The notes: generated from the letters alone by a model not told the origin. 46,038 nt of DNA from Pseudomonas defluvii (GCF_001695625.1 NZ_MBPN01000036.1:1-46038), one strand, 5' to 3'; positions 32,739-41,744 are shown, counted from the first letter of the stretch. Made by a program: numbers and translations.

Positions 32739-34490
32739 TCAATAGATCTCCATGATTCCGGTGTTGGCCACGGTCTGGCCCTCCAGCGGCTCGTTGTGCA
32801 ATGCGTGGAAAAGTGCCCAGGCCAGATCCGCATGGCCAGTGGCCTCGTTTCGGCCCGCGGTGTATGTGAACTGGCGACCACTTGGGGTGATGGTCTTGCG
32901 GATGGCCATGAGCGACTGAGCGACGTCTGTCCACCCAGCGTCGAACTCCAAACGGCCCTTGCTGATCACGTCCCAGGCCTTCATCACCAGGCGAGTCTTG
33001 ACCTCGGGGTTGTAGGAGAAAGTCCGTAAAGCAGGGAAGAACTGGCGCACCAGCTGCGCCACCGCGCTGCCCATGCCGGTTGTATCGATGCCGATGTAGG
33101 TCACGTTGTAGCGGCGAGTCACCTGCCGGATGGTCTCGGCCTGAGAGTTGAAGTCCATACCGCGGAACTGATGACGCTCCAGGACGAAGAACTTGCCGCC
33201 CGGCACCAGCGGCGGTCCCAGTACTACCAAGCCGGCAGAGTCACCGCTCTCGGCTGGGTCGTACCCGATCCAGACCGGACGCTCGCCGAATGGCCGCATC
33301 GCAAAAGGGCTGTAGCCCGGCCAGTCCCAGCTTTCCACCATGCACGGCTGCAGCATCGAGAGCGGAAAAATGCTCGACCCATCATCAACGAACTGGCACA
33401 TCAGCAGGTTCTGGAAGGCGGCGGGGTCGTACTCCATCCGTAACTCGTCCAGGTCGAACAGATCGCAGCCGCGGGACTCGGCGTCCATGATCGTGACGAT
33501 CTGCCGCCAGATCTTATCCTCGCCCAGCCGGCCCTGTTGAAGCGCCTCATGGCTGACGTCTAGCTGAATGTGCTGGGCGGTTGGTTTGCCCTTGTTGACG
33601 CGCTCCCCTGTCCACCACGGGTAGGCCTGGTGCGCCATGCTGCTCGGCGTAGAGAAGTAGGTTTTGCGCCACCGCTTCTGTAGCGCCATGCCCGACGCGA
33701 CCTTGTTGATCTCGGCGAAGCCGTGAACCCAGAAAAATTCGTCGAAGTAGAAGTTGCCCGACCGCCCCTGGGCGGTGCGGAAGTTCGTACCGAGGAAGTG
33801 CAGCTCCGCGTTGTTCCAAAGCACGATCGGGTCGCCGGTCAGCTTGACCCCCAGCACCTCATTGAGGAACGACTGCATGTAGGTCTTGAACTGGTGGGCC
33901 TGGGCCTTGCTCGCAGACAGGAAGATCTGATTTCGGCCTGTAGTGATCGCATCGATCAGCGCCTCCCGAGCAAAGTAGAAGGTGGCCCCGATCTGCCGGC
34001 TCTTGAGGATCATCCTGGTGCGCTGGTTCCCCGCGCGATACCAATCCAACTGGTAGTCAAAGCAGCCGTCGCGGAAGGCTTCGACGAGCAGCTCGATCTG
34101 CTCCTCGTTCAGCTCGTTGCGCACAGCCTGCTTCTTCGGTCCCTCATTGCGCTTGGCGATATTCGGGTTGAGATCGGTTTCGGTACCGCCGCCCTGGTAG
34201 CGTTGAATGCGCGCCTGTCGCTCAAGCTGGCGATGGAGAAGATCGATCTCCTTGAAATCGCCGCTGGTCTTGCCCTCCTTGAGGAACAGTTGAACGAGTC
34301 GTGCCTCCAAGGCACCGCCAATCCGCTCGACGCTGTCGGCCTTGTCCCAGCCATCCCGAGCTTTCCAGCTGTGGACTGTTTTCTCTTTCTCGCCCAAGTA
34401 ATCGGCGATATCGGTGATGCGCCAACCCGTCCAGTACATGAACTTGGCTTGGCGGCGGGGATCGGTCGTGAGTTGGGCGGTAGTGTTCAT
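32739..34490 (-). CDS. P: P2 gpP-like terminase large subunit (ATPase/nuclease)
   Basis: 583 residues. The N-terminal HTH is in WRITDIADYLGEKEKTVHSW. The Walker-A variant KSRQIGAT is at 163-170 and Walker B FYFDE at 247-251. The nuclease domain carries IGYDPAESGDSAG, IGIDTTGMG and GHADLAWALF, whose Asp residues hold the metals. It packages DNA with gpM. ATG 34490 is chosen; an in-frame GTG at 34511 adds seven residues. The start region is shared with the divergent O operon and contains a TGTAG-N9-CTACA dyad. Confidence 0.95.
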   Translation of the reverse strand: MNTTAQLTTDPRRQAKFMYWTGWRITDIADYLGEKEKTVHSWKARDGWDKADSVERIGGALEARLVQLFLKEGKTSGDFKEIDLLHRQLERQARIQRYQGGGTETDLNPNIAKRNEGPKKQAVRNELNEEQIELLVEAFRDGCFDYQLDWYRAGNQRTRMILKSRQIGATFYFAREALIDAITTGRNQIFLSASKAQAHQFKTYMQSFLNEVLGVKLTGDPIVLWNNAELHFLGTNFRTAQGRSGNFYFDEFFWVHGFAEINKVASGMALQKRWRKTYFSTPSSMAHQAYPWWTGERVNKGKPTAQHIQLDVSHEALQQGRLGEDKIWRQIVTIMDAESRGCDLFDLDELRMEYDPAAFQNLLMCQFVDDGSSIFPLSMLQPCMVESWDWPGYSPFAMRPFGERPVWIGYDPAESGDSAGLVVLGPPLVPGGKFFVLERHQFRGMDFNSQAETIRQVTRRYNVTYIGIDTTGMGSAVAQLVRQFFPALRTFSYNPEVKTRLVMKAWDVISKGRLEFDAGWTDVAQSLMAIRKTITPSGRQFTYTAGRNEATGHADLAWALFHALHNEPLEGQTVANTGIMEIY

Positions 34491-34537
34491 GGCGCCGATG
34501 CTGACGCTCACGCGCGCGTTGCCCCACTGCCGCGCCC

Positions 34538-34556
34538 TGTAGCCCCCCCGCCTACA
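34538..34556. promoter_or_regulatory. late-promoter dyad TGTAG-N9-CTACA at divergent P/O promoters
   Basis: TGTAG 34538-34542 and CTACA 34552-34556, the same arrangement as before gene V and (with TGTAA) before FI. In P2, Ogr/Delta zinc-finger activators bind TGT-N12-ACA near -55 of each late promoter; here the spacing is N13. The site is symmetric and may serve both directions. Confidence 0.75.
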
Positions 34557-34642
34557 AAGCCAGCGCGTTGCCGTGGCTCAGCCGGCTGAGGACCATGCCC
34601 CTCATCGCAAGGCACAACGCCACCCCAATGAGGATTCCCGGC

Positions 34643-35497
34643 ATGTCCGATAGCACCAAATCCCCAGCCAAGAAATTCCGCTCCAAATGGACCCGTATCG
34701 CCGTCGAAGGCGCGACCACCGATGGTCGCAACATCGAGCGCAGCTGGATCGAGGACATGGCGAGCACCTACAGTCCAAACACATACGGCGCCCGCATCAA
34801 CTGCGAGCACATCAAGTGGGCTTGGCCGGGTGGCGAATTCGGCGCCTATGGCGATGTCTTCGCGCTGAAAGCCGAAGAAGTCGAAATCAACGGCGTGAAA
34901 AAGCTGGCCCTCTTTGCTCAGTTGGAACCGAATGACGCGCTGATCGCCCTCAACAAGGCGGGTCAGAAGATTTACACCTCAATCGAAGTTGACCCGAAGT
35001 TTGCCGACAGCGGCAAAGCCTATCTGGTTGGCCTCGCTGTAACCGACACCCCGGCCAGCCTTGGCACCGAAGCACTGTCGTTCAGCGCTCAGCACGGCTC
35101 GCTGGCCAGCCGCAAAAAGGACAAGGACAACCTCTTCTCCGCGGCGGAAGAGACCGCCTTTGAATTCGAGGAGCTCACTGAGACCTCCAGCATGTTCGCC
35201 AGCCTGCGCGAAAAGGTTGGCGTCCTCCTGGGCAAGAGCAAGGAAAAGGAAGGCAAGGACGCCGCCAATTTCGCCGCCCTGGGCGAGCTGATCGACCAGC
35301 TCGCCACCCACGGCGTCGAACAGGCCGAAGCCTTCACTGCCGAGCGCGCTGCACGCGAAGAGCTCCAGGCCAAGCACGACAAGCTGTCCACCGATTTCAA
35401 CGAGCTGGTCAAGCGCCTGGGCGAAAGCGAAGACCACACCCAGCAGAAGCGCCCCCCTATGGCTGGCGGCGACGGCCAAGTCGTCGCTGACTACTGA
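34643..35497 (+). CDS. O: P2 gpO-like capsid scaffold/maturation protease
   Basis: 284 residues from ATG 34643 (GAGG upstream). The N-terminal serine-protease domain (1-150) can be aligned with P2 gpO: likely triad D27, H56 (NCEHIKW) and S113 (YTSIEVD), against D19/H48/S107 in P2. The C-terminal half is Glu/Lys-rich coiled coil (EQAEAFTAERAAREELQAKH), the scaffold part. It directs procapsid assembly and cleaves gpO, gpN and gpQ. First gene of the rightward capsid operon O-N-M-L-X. Confidence 0.94.
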   Translation: MSDSTKSPAKKFRSKWTRIAVEGATTDGRNIERSWIEDMASTYSPNTYGARINCEHIKWAWPGGEFGAYGDVFALKAEEVEINGVKKLALFAQLEPNDALIALNKAGQKIYTSIEVDPKFADSGKAYLVGLAVTDTPASLGTEALSFSAQHGSLASRKKDKDNLFSAAEETAFEFEELTETSSMFASLREKVGVLLGKSKEKEGKDAANFAALGELIDQLATHGVEQAEAFTAERAAREELQAKHDKLSTDFNELVKRLGESEDHTQQKRPPMAGGDGQVVADY

Positions 35498-35534
35498 CCC
35501 CAGTCGCTACCACACCCCAGTTCGGAGAACCACC

Positions 35535-36545
35535 ATGCAGAAGCAAACCCGAATCGCCTACAACGGCTACCTGGCCCAGCAAGCCAAGATCAACGACGTC
35601 ACTTCGGCGGCGGAGGCCTACACCGTTGCCCCGGCTCCCGCGCAGAAGCTTGAAAGCGCGATCCAGGAGTCCAGCGCATTCCTGAAGAAGATCAACATCA
35701 TCCAGGTCGACGAGGCCGAAGGTGAGGCGATCATGCTCGGCGTCAATGGTCCGACCGCCAGCCGCACCGCGACCGGTCCTGGCAAGCGACGTCAGCCACG
35801 TGACGTTAGCTCGCTGAAAGCTGATACCTACGCCTGCAAAAAAACCAACTTCGACACTGCTGTGCCGTATGCGAAGCTCGACGCCTGGGCGAAGTTCAAG
35901 GACTTCCAGACTCGTCTGTCTGGTTCGATCGCTGAGCGCCAGGGCCTGGACCGCATCATGATCGGCTTCAACGGCACCAGTGCGGCCGCGGACACAGACC
36001 TGGCAGCCAACCCAATGTTGCAAGACGTGAACATTGGATGGCTGCAGAAAATGCGCGACCGAGCGCCTGAGCGTGTCATCGACGAGGGTGATGTCGCCGG
36101 CAAGGTAACTCTGGGCGCCACTGGCGACTATAAGACGCTCGACGCCCTGGTATTCGACGCCATCCAGTTGCTGGACCCTTGGCACCGTAAGCGCTCTGAC
36201 CTGGTCGCCCTCATCGACCCAGCATTGCTGCACGCCAAGCAGCTGAAGGCTCTGGAGAACGGCGCTACCTCTAACCAGGAGGCCAATGCCGCAGACGAAA
36301 TCATCGTCAAGACTCGAGTTGGCGGTCTGCCAATTGAACACGACGTTCCATTCTTCATCGAAGGTGCGGTCTGGGTTGGTCCGTTGAGCGCACTGTCCAT
36401 CTACGTCCAAACCGACAAGCGCCGCCGTCACATCCGTGACGAACCCGAGTACGACCAGGTCGCTGATTACCAGTCGTCCAACGAGTCCTACGTCGTCGAA
36501 GACTTCGGCGCCTGCGCCTTGGTCGAAAACATCGAGAAGGTCTAA
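35535..36545 (+). CDS. N: P2 gpN-like major capsid protein
   Basis: 336 residues, HK97-fold type. Features are QTRIAYNGYLAQQAKINDV at the N-terminus (removed by gpO in P2), FNGTSAAADTDLAANPMLQD and HRKRSDLVALIDPALLHAKQ. Codon bias is the strongest of the prophage genes, as expected for the most abundant protein. GGAGAACCACC precedes ATG. It lies 37 bases after O in the same transcript. Confidence 0.96.
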   Translation: MQKQTRIAYNGYLAQQAKINDVTSAAEAYTVAPAPAQKLESAIQESSAFLKKINIIQVDEAEGEAIMLGVNGPTASRTATGPGKRRQPRDVSSLKADTYACKKTNFDTAVPYAKLDAWAKFKDFQTRLSGSIAERQGLDRIMIGFNGTSAAADTDLAANPMLQDVNIGWLQKMRDRAPERVIDEGDVAGKVTLGATGDYKTLDALVFDAIQLLDPWHRKRSDLVALIDPALLHAKQLKALENGATSNQEANAADEIIVKTRVGGLPIEHDVPFFIEGAVWVGPLSALSIYVQTDKRRRHIRDEPEYDQVADYQSSNESYVVEDFGACALVENIEKV

Positions 36546-36548
36546 GCC

Positions 36549-37250
36549 ATGAGCCTGACCCTCGCCCAACGTACCCAACTGCGCAAGCGTGCCGCCCAGG
36601 AGGCGGCACTCACCGCACCGACCGCGCTCATGGATGGCCTGAGCAACTACGAGTTGATGCTCGCCAAGCTCCAACAGGATCAGCTGCGCTTGCAGCAGGT
36701 TCAGTCAACCCAACACAAAGCACTGGTGAAGGCCGAGCTCCTGGGTGAGTACAAGCCCTACATCGACGGCGTGCTCTCAGCAGGCCGCGGTGCGCAAGAT
36801 GACGTGGTCACCACTGTCATGTTGTGGCGCTTTGATGCCGGCGACTGGACTGGCGGCCTGGATGTCGCGGTGTACGTTCTGCAGCACGGCCTGAAGATGC
36901 CCAACCGCTTCAACCGGACCACTGGTTGCCTGGTTGCTGAGGAAGTCGCCGAGGCGGCGCTCAAGGCACAGAAGGCAGGCGAATCGTTCCCCATCGACGT
37001 CATGGTTCGTACTGCCGACCTCACCGAAAAGCAGGATATGCCCGACGAGGTCCGCGCCAAGCTCAAGCTGGCCCTGGGTCGAGGCAACTTAGAGGGTCTG
37101 GACGCTACCAATCCAGGCCAACTAGGTCAGTTGCAGACCGGCATTGATCTGCTCAAGCGCGCAATTGAGCTGCACGATCACTGCGGTGGCAAGAAGGATC
37201 TGGAACGCGCCGAGCGGCTCCTCAAGAAACTCGCCGGCCCCACCGGCTAA
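36549..37250 (+). CDS. M: P2 gpM-like terminase small subunit (endonuclease)
   Basis: 233 residues. An N-terminal basic helix (LAQRTQLRKRAAQEAA) is followed by the family core VTTVMLWRFDAGDWTGGLDV and LKKLAGPTG at the C-terminus. In P2 gpM provides cos recognition and cleavage together with gpP; the CGCAG repeats near 30.8 kb are its likely target. It starts three bases after gene N. Confidence 0.94.
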   Translation: MSLTLAQRTQLRKRAAQEAALTAPTALMDGLSNYELMLAKLQQDQLRLQQVQSTQHKALVKAELLGEYKPYIDGVLSAGRGAQDDVVTTVMLWRFDAGDWTGGLDVAVYVLQHGLKMPNRFNRTTGCLVAEEVAEAALKAQKAGESFPIDVMVRTADLTEKQDMPDEVRAKLKLALGRGNLEGLDATNPGQLGQLQTGIDLLKRAIELHDHCGGKKDLERAERLLKKLAGPTG

Positions 37251-37352
37251 CCGAGCGTCCCACGCAACCCGGCGGCTCGGGGCGGATCAGCGGCGAATCT
37301 CGCTCAGCTGTGAAGTCCCGACCACCGCCGACTTATTCAGAGTATCGCCATC

Positions 37353-37829
37353 ATGAGCGGATTCATTCCAGGCGGTCTGGCGCCGAGCCCCTCTGTCCCA
37401 GGAGCTCACGTAAACAGCGAGCCGTTCTGGCCGTCGATCGACTTGGACAAGCTGCGGGAGACCCTGCGCATTGACTCCAGCGTGACCTGTGCCCGGCTTG
37501 AAACAGCAGTGATCGCGGGCATCATCAGCGTTAACCGCGACCTGGTCGAATGGCGAGCAGCCAAACAGGCCGCCGGCTACGCCTCATTGGACGAAGTCCC
37601 AAGTGAGAAGATCCAGGGCGCGTCACAGTTGGTTTACCTGTACTTGCGCGCAGTTGAATGCGCCGCAGGAGCAGAGGTCTGCGAGCGGTACCGGGGGTTC
37701 GATAGCTCCGGCAGCGGGGCCAAGAAGGCCGACGATAACGAGCCCACCATTGATGACTACCGCCGCGATCAACGCTGGGCCATCCGGGATTTTCTCGGTG
37801 TCTCCCGCACAACCGTTGAGTTGTTGTGA
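37353..37829 (+). CDS. L: P2 gpL-like head completion/stabilisation protein
   Basis: 158 residues with the family segments EPFWPSIDLDKLRETLRID and EKIQGASQLVYLYLRAVECA. GpL-type proteins close the filled head by binding the portal. The 102-base gap after M has no ORF and no hairpin with a U tract. The stop overlaps the start of X (TGATG). Confidence 0.93.
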   Translation: MSGFIPGGLAPSPSVPGAHVNSEPFWPSIDLDKLRETLRIDSSVTCARLETAVIAGIISVNRDLVEWRAAKQAAGYASLDEVPSEKIQGASQLVYLYLRAVECAAGAEVCERYRGFDSSGSGAKKADDNEPTIDDYRRDQRWAIRDFLGVSRTTVELL

Positions 37830-38041
37830 TGGCCGAGCAACTGCGTACCCAGCAAAACGACACCGTCGATGCGCTCTGCTGGCGGCACTACGGCCGTACA
37901 GCCGGCGTTTGCGAAGCGGTATTGGCCGCAAATCCCGGTTTGGCAGATCACGGCCCGGTGCTACCAGCCGGCCTGCTCATCACCTTGCCGGATCTAGAGG
38001 CCACCGCACCGCAGCGACAGATGGTGAACCTATGGGATTGA
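37829..38041 (+). CDS. X: P2 gpX-like tail protein
   Basis: 70 residues, LysM-related gpX family: DTVDALCWRHYGRTAGVCEA and LPAGLLITLPDL are diagnostic. It is needed for tail assembly in P2. The ATG overlaps the L stop. In P2 it is followed by the lysis genes, as here. Confidence 0.93.
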   Translation: MAEQLRTQQNDTVDALCWRHYGRTAGVCEAVLAANPGLADHGPVLPAGLLITLPDLEATAPQRQMVNLWD

Positions 38042-38089
38042 ACACCTGCCAACACCAGCCTGCCCCCAACAACCCTGGACCTTGGAATT

Positions 38090-38410
38090 ATGCGAATGCC
38101 TGACCGTCCCGACACCTGGGCCTGGCTTGCCGCCTGGCTCGAACAGAACTGGCCAACCCTGTATGCCGGAGCGCTCGCCCTGGTCATCGCGGCGCTACGC
38201 ATCATCTACGGCGGAGGAACACTTCGCCGCATGGTGGTGGAGGCTCCGCTTTGCGGCGCATTGGCCTTGGCTGCCAGCCATGGCCTATCCCTACTCGGCA
38301 TCCCGGCATCGACCGCGCCGTTCTTCGGCGGGGTGATCGGCCTATTGGGCGTCGAAGGCACCCGTGCTGCAGCCAAGAAATTCTTCACACGCAAGGTGGA
38401 ACAGGCATGA
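38090..38410 (+). CDS. lambda-type (class I) phage holin
   Basis: 106 residues with three membrane spans (about 24-42, 54-74 and 78-94) and a basic C-terminus (KKFFTRKVEQA). The start reads MRMPDRPD with methionines at codons 1 and 3, closely like lambda S (MKMPEKHD), where the long form is antiholin and the short form holin. The second start is at 38096. It forms the inner-membrane lesion that releases the endolysin. It is not the P2 gpY family, so the lysis cassette is mosaic. It overlaps the endolysin start by four bases. Confidence 0.88.
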   Translation: MRMPDRPDTWAWLAAWLEQNWPTLYAGALALVIAALRIIYGGGTLRRMVVEAPLCGALALAASHGLSLLGIPASTAPFFGGVIGLLGVEGTRAAAKKFFTRKVEQA

Positions 38411-39246
38411 ATGCTATCCGACACGGTGACCGCTCCCTGGCGGTCAGAGACCTGCAGCGCAAACTCAATGAACATGGCGCCAAGCTGATCGCGGACGGTG
38501 CTTTCGGTGATGCCACCGAGGCCGCTGTGCGCGCATACCAACACCGCATCGGCCTGGTCGCCGATGGGATCGCCGGTACCAAGACCCTCGACAGCCTCCA
38601 GGGCGCCGACTGCCAGCAACTGCTGAAGAACGCCGATCTGGTCAACGCGGCCAAGCGCCTGGGCGTTCCCTTGGGCGCTGTCTATGCCTTGAACGAGGTG
38701 GAATCCAAGGGTCGCGGTTTCCTCGACAACGGCAAACCGGTGATCCTGTTCGAGCGTCACATCATGTACCGCCAGCTTCAGCAGCGGCGGCTACCCGATG
38801 ACGACCTGGTGCAACTCAAACAGCATGCGGACGAACTTGTTCTCTTGCAGCCTGCCCTGGTCAACCCGAAACCTGGCGGTTATATCGGTGGGAGTGCAGA
38901 ACATCAGCGCTTGGCCCATGCCCGCATGCTCGATGACACCTCAGCTCTGGAGTCCTGTTCCTGGGGGGCGTTCCAGATTATGGGGTTCCACTGGCAGCGC
39001 TTGGGCTATGCCAACGTTCAGGACTTTGTTGCAGCGATGACTCGCAACGAGTCGGAGCAGTTCGAAGCGTTCGTCCGCTTTATCGAAGCGGATACCACGC
39101 TGCATAAGGCGCTGAAGGCTCTTAAGTGGCCGACCGTGGCCAAGCTGTACAACGGTGCCGACTACAAACGGAACCTATACGACGTGAAGCTGCAGCGTGC
39201 CTTCGAACGGCACCAGAACTGCGGCTGCGGACAGGTGGCCGCGTGA
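38407..39246 (+). CDS. endolysin: peptidoglycan-binding domain plus N-acetylmuramidase
   Basis: 279 residues from ATG 38407. An N-terminal PG_binding_1 domain (about 5-65: DRSLAVRDLQRKLNEHGAKL) is joined to an N-acetylmuramidase domain (about 80-270) with the likely catalytic Glu in YALNEVESKGRGF and CSWGAFQIMGFHWQRLGY. There is no signal peptide, so release needs the holin. Overlaps holin and spanin genes by 4 and 1 bases. Confidence 0.92.
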   Translation: MNAIRHGDRSLAVRDLQRKLNEHGAKLIADGAFGDATEAAVRAYQHRIGLVADGIAGTKTLDSLQGADCQQLLKNADLVNAAKRLGVPLGAVYALNEVESKGRGFLDNGKPVILFERHIMYRQLQQRRLPDDDLVQLKQHADELVLLQPALVNPKPGGYIGGSAEHQRLAHARMLDDTSALESCSWGAFQIMGFHWQRLGYANVQDFVAAMTRNESEQFEAFVRFIEADTTLHKALKALKWPTVAKLYNGADYKRNLYDVKLQRAFERHQNCGCGQVAA

Positions 39247-39689
39247 TGGAGCTTCGCGACGGGCTGCTGGTTGGCGTTCTTCTCGCCGCTACGGCCGCTG
39301 GCTTGTGGGGCTGGGGACAACAGAAGCTCCTCGACACCGAGCAGGAGAAGACCAAGAGCCTGCAGGAAAAGGTCGACACCGCTCTGGGCATCGCCAGTCG
39401 TAACCTGGCCACCGCCAACGAACTGAAATCCACCCTGGAGCGCGAGCGCGAAAGCCAAGCCCTGCTGCTCAAGCTCCAGGGCGAGCTGCGCCAGTCCTTG
39501 GCCGACCGACAACACCTGATCGTGAGCCTGACCAATGAAAACGAAGAGCTTCGCCAATGGGTTATCCAGCCTCTGCCTGACGCTGCTCGCCGGCTGCGCG
39601 AGCGCCCCACCCTCACCGGCGCCAACGCTTATCGTGAGTGGCTGTCCGGTGGTCGTGCCGTGCACTCTCCCGGCAACGAACCCCAGTGA
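39246..39689 (+). CDS. Rz-like inner-membrane spanin
   Basis: 147 residues from ATG 39246 (TGATG overlap with the endolysin). A single N-terminal membrane anchor (LVGVLLAATAAGLWGW) is followed by a long coiled coil (about 30-100) and a C-terminal tail. It pairs with the outer-membrane lipoprotein encoded out of frame inside its 3' half. Confidence 0.88.
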   Translation: MELRDGLLVGVLLAATAAGLWGWGQQKLLDTEQEKTKSLQEKVDTALGIASRNLATANELKSTLERERESQALLLKLQGELRQSLADRQHLIVSLTNENEELRQWVIQPLPDAARRLRERPTLTGANAYREWLSGGRAVHSPGNEPQ

Positions 39690-39801
39690 CAACGGCGACC
39701 TGCTCAACGACCAGGACACCGTTGAATCGGCCTGGGCCGAATGCGCCGCCCAAGTCGATCGCGTCTACCTGCACCAGGTGAACAATGAACAAGCCCAATA
39801 G
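39535..39801 (+). CDS. Rz1-like outer-membrane spanin lipoprotein (embedded)
   Basis: 88 residues read in the +1 frame relative to Rz. The signal has the lipobox LLAGC (LSSLCLTLLAGCASAPP), then Pro-rich residues and two Cys. Embedded Rz1 genes of this type form the outer-membrane half of the two-component spanin that fuses the membranes at lysis. It overlaps Rz by 155 bases and gene R by 17. Confidence 0.85.
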   Translation: MKTKSFANGLSSLCLTLLAGCASAPPSPAPTLIVSGCPVVVPCTLPATNPSDNGDLLNDQDTVESAWAECAAQVDRVYLHQVNNEQAQ

Positions 39802-40318
39802 CCTGCGAGAGCATCTGCTCGCCGCCGTCCCAGGCCTGAAGCCCAACCCTGATCGGCTGCTCATGTTCATCGACAGCGGCAAGATACGCTGCACGGCAGC
39901 CGCGGGACTTTCTTTCGAGTACGCCTACACGCTGCAGATCATCCTGACCGACTTTGCCGGCCACCCGGATAGCGTGATGCTGCCAATCCTGGGCTGGCTG
40001 AGGGTCAACCAGTCGGAGCTGCTGGCCAACCTCGACAAGTCTGCCGAGGGGCTCAAGTTCGAGGCCGATGTCCTCGACCAGAGCAAGGTGGACCTCAGCA
40101 TCACCCTGCCGCTGACCGAACGCGTGATAGTGAAGCGTTTGGCCGACGGCACCTTAGACGTAAGCCATGCCGATGAACCCCAATACGACCCATACGAGAA
40201 TCAGGGAGAAATTACCCTGTACGCCAACGGCGAGCCGCTCGCATCCTGGCAACCGCCCGCATCCCCCGATGGAATGGCCCTGACCATGCCTCACCCGAAA
40301 CGGCCAGACCGTGGCTGA
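39785..40318 (+). CDS. R: P2 gpR-like tail completion protein
   Basis: 177 residues. MNKPNSLREHLLAAVPGLKP and LQIILTDFAGHPDSVMLPIL are conserved in gpR. The ~45-residue C-terminal extension (QGEITLYANGEPLASWQ) is typical of Pseudomonas homologues. It acts with gpS at the tail terminus that joins the head. Confidence 0.93.
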   Translation: MNKPNSLREHLLAAVPGLKPNPDRLLMFIDSGKIRCTAAAGLSFEYAYTLQIILTDFAGHPDSVMLPILGWLRVNQSELLANLDKSAEGLKFEADVLDQSKVDLSITLPLTERVIVKRLADGTLDVSHADEPQYDPYENQGEITLYANGEPLASWQPPASPDGMALTMPHPKRPDRG

Positions 40319-40766
40319 CCTCGACGCTCTGGCGGACTTCGCCGGCCCGTTGCTACAGCGCATTGAGCCCGCTGGCCGCGCAAAGCTGGCCCGTACCCTG
40401 GCGCAACAGCTACGCCGCGCCCAACAACAGCGCATTCAAGCCCAACACAACCCCGACGGTACGGCGTTCACGCCGCGCAAGCCTCATAAGCTGCGTGAGA
40501 AACAGGGTCGAGTGAAGCGCAAGGCGAAAATGTTCCAGAAGCTGCGCACCGCCAGCTATCTCAAGGCCCAGGGCGACGCCAAGAGTGTGACGGTCGGTTT
40601 CACCGGCCGTATTGCCCGGATCGCACGTATTCACCAGTACGGCCTGCGCGATCGAATCGCGCCACGGGGCCCCATGGCACAGTACGAGCAGCGGGAACTT
40701 TTGGGCTTCTCCAGCGAAGATCTGGAGCAGCTCAAGGACGCAGTGCTCGCTCACCTCGACCTGTAG
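40311..40766 (+). CDS. S: P2 gpS-like tail completion protein
   Basis: 151 residues starting at GTG 40311, eight bases inside R. RIQAQHNPDGTAFTPRKPHK and FTGRIARIARIHQYGLRDRI match gpS and the related Mu gpG family. It is very basic. The stop is directly followed by the late-promoter dyad of the V operon, so R-S belongs to the preceding O...S transcript. Confidence 0.93.
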   Translation: MADLDALADFAGPLLQRIEPAGRAKLARTLAQQLRRAQQQRIQAQHNPDGTAFTPRKPHKLREKQGRVKRKAKMFQKLRTASYLKAQGDAKSVTVGFTGRIARIARIHQYGLRDRIAPRGPMAQYEQRELLGFSSEDLEQLKDAVLAHLDL

Positions 40767-40780
40767 GAACGGCAGCTACA
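40762..40780 (+). promoter_or_regulatory. late-promoter dyad TGTAG-N9-CTACA before gene V
   Basis: TGTAG 40762-40766 and CTACA 40776-40780, starting within the stop codon region of S. The dyad is centred 57 bases before the V ATG. With activator sites centred near -55, transcription would start almost at the start codon, implying a very short leader. Confidence 0.75.
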
Positions 40781-40827
40781 GTCACCGTCTGCTGCACGCG
40801 CGCGCACGGAGCGCGATCCTCGACGGC

Positions 40828-41403
40828 ATGAACAGCATTGCCGAAATCAACCGCATCCTGGAAAACCTGATCCGCTTTGGCACCGTTGCCGAGGTGCAAC
40901 ACAAGCCGCCTCGCGTAAAGGTGGCCACAGGAGGCCTGCTCACCACCTGGATACCTTGGGCGGCCCCACGGGCCGGTGCTGATCAGGAATGGGATCCGCC
41001 TACCGTCGACGAGCAGGTGCTGCTGTTATCGCCGAGCGGGCAGCTCGCCAATGCTGTAGCGATTACCGGAATTTTCAGCGAATCGATCAAGGCCAATGGC
41101 GACCGTGCCGGCCTGCACCGCCGCACGTACGCCGATGGCGCCGTTATCGAGTACGACAGTGAAGCCCACCACCTGTCCGCCACACTGCCAGACGGTGGCA
41201 CCACAGACCTGGTCAGCACGGGCGGCATCCGAATCGTCGGCAATATCACCCACGAAGGCGACTACAACCAAACCGGCAATCAGACCATTACAGGCTTGGT
41301 GACAGTTACCGAAGACGTGGTCGCGGGCGGTATCAGCCTGGTTAAGCACCCTCATGGCGGCGTCATGCCAGGCCCTGGCAAGTCAGGAGCACCCGAGCAA
41401 TGA
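40828..41403 (+). CDS. V: P2 gpV-like baseplate spike protein
   Basis: 191 residues. An N-terminal OB-fold (VAEVQHKPPRVKVATGGLLT, PTVDEQVLLLSPSGQL) is followed by a beta-helical spike with repeated G-x-T strands (YNQTGNQTITGLVTVTEDVV) and the tip motif HPHGGVMPG, whose His residues hold iron in the P2 spike. First gene of the baseplate operon V-W-J-I-H-G. Confidence 0.94.
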   Translation: MNSIAEINRILENLIRFGTVAEVQHKPPRVKVATGGLLTTWIPWAAPRAGADQEWDPPTVDEQVLLLSPSGQLANAVAITGIFSESIKANGDRAGLHRRTYADGAVIEYDSEAHHLSATLPDGGTTDLVSTGGIRIVGNITHEGDYNQTGNQTITGLVTVTEDVVAGGISLVKHPHGGVMPGPGKSGAPEQ

Positions 41404-41744
41404 ACCGCTTGAACGGCTCAACCGTAACGACCAGGGCACACATTGCCCAATCCGTCGAAGACATCCTCACCACACGCATGGGCACGCGGATCGCCCGTCG
41501 CGAATACGGCAGCCTGCTGCCCGAGCTGATCGATCAGCCGCTCAACGACGCCACCCGCCTACGTCTCTATGCCGCCAGTGTCATGGCTCTGATGCGTTGG
41601 GAGCCACGCGTCAGCTTTTCCCGCGTACAGCTGGATATTGCCGGTCTCAGCGGCCGGGCAGAACTGGAACTGACAGGCGTCCTGGTCGACAACAATGAGC
41701 CATTCAGCATGCGCATGCCGCTTCAACTTGGGGGTAGTGCATGA
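41400..41744 (+). CDS. W: P2 gpW-like baseplate protein
   Basis: 114 residues, gp25/lysozyme-like baseplate wedge family: SVEDILTTRMGTRIARREYG and LIDQPLNDATRLRLYAASVM. Overlaps V and J by four bases each (ATGA), typical of tight translational coupling. Confidence 0.95.
   Translation: MNRLNGSTVTTRAHIAQSVEDILTTRMGTRIARREYGSLLPELIDQPLNDATRLRLYAASVMALMRWEPRVSFSRVQLDIAGLSGRAELELTGVLVDNNEPFSMRMPLQLGGSA

Noticed and set aside
33723..34589. 288-codon plus-strand frame opposite the terminase gene
   Set aside because: Antisense to P, which has Walker and nuclease motifs; no RBS and no family match.
35457..36674. 405-codon minus-strand frame opposite the major capsid gene
   Set aside because: Antisense shadow of gene N; the plus strand carries all P2 capsid features and the RBS.
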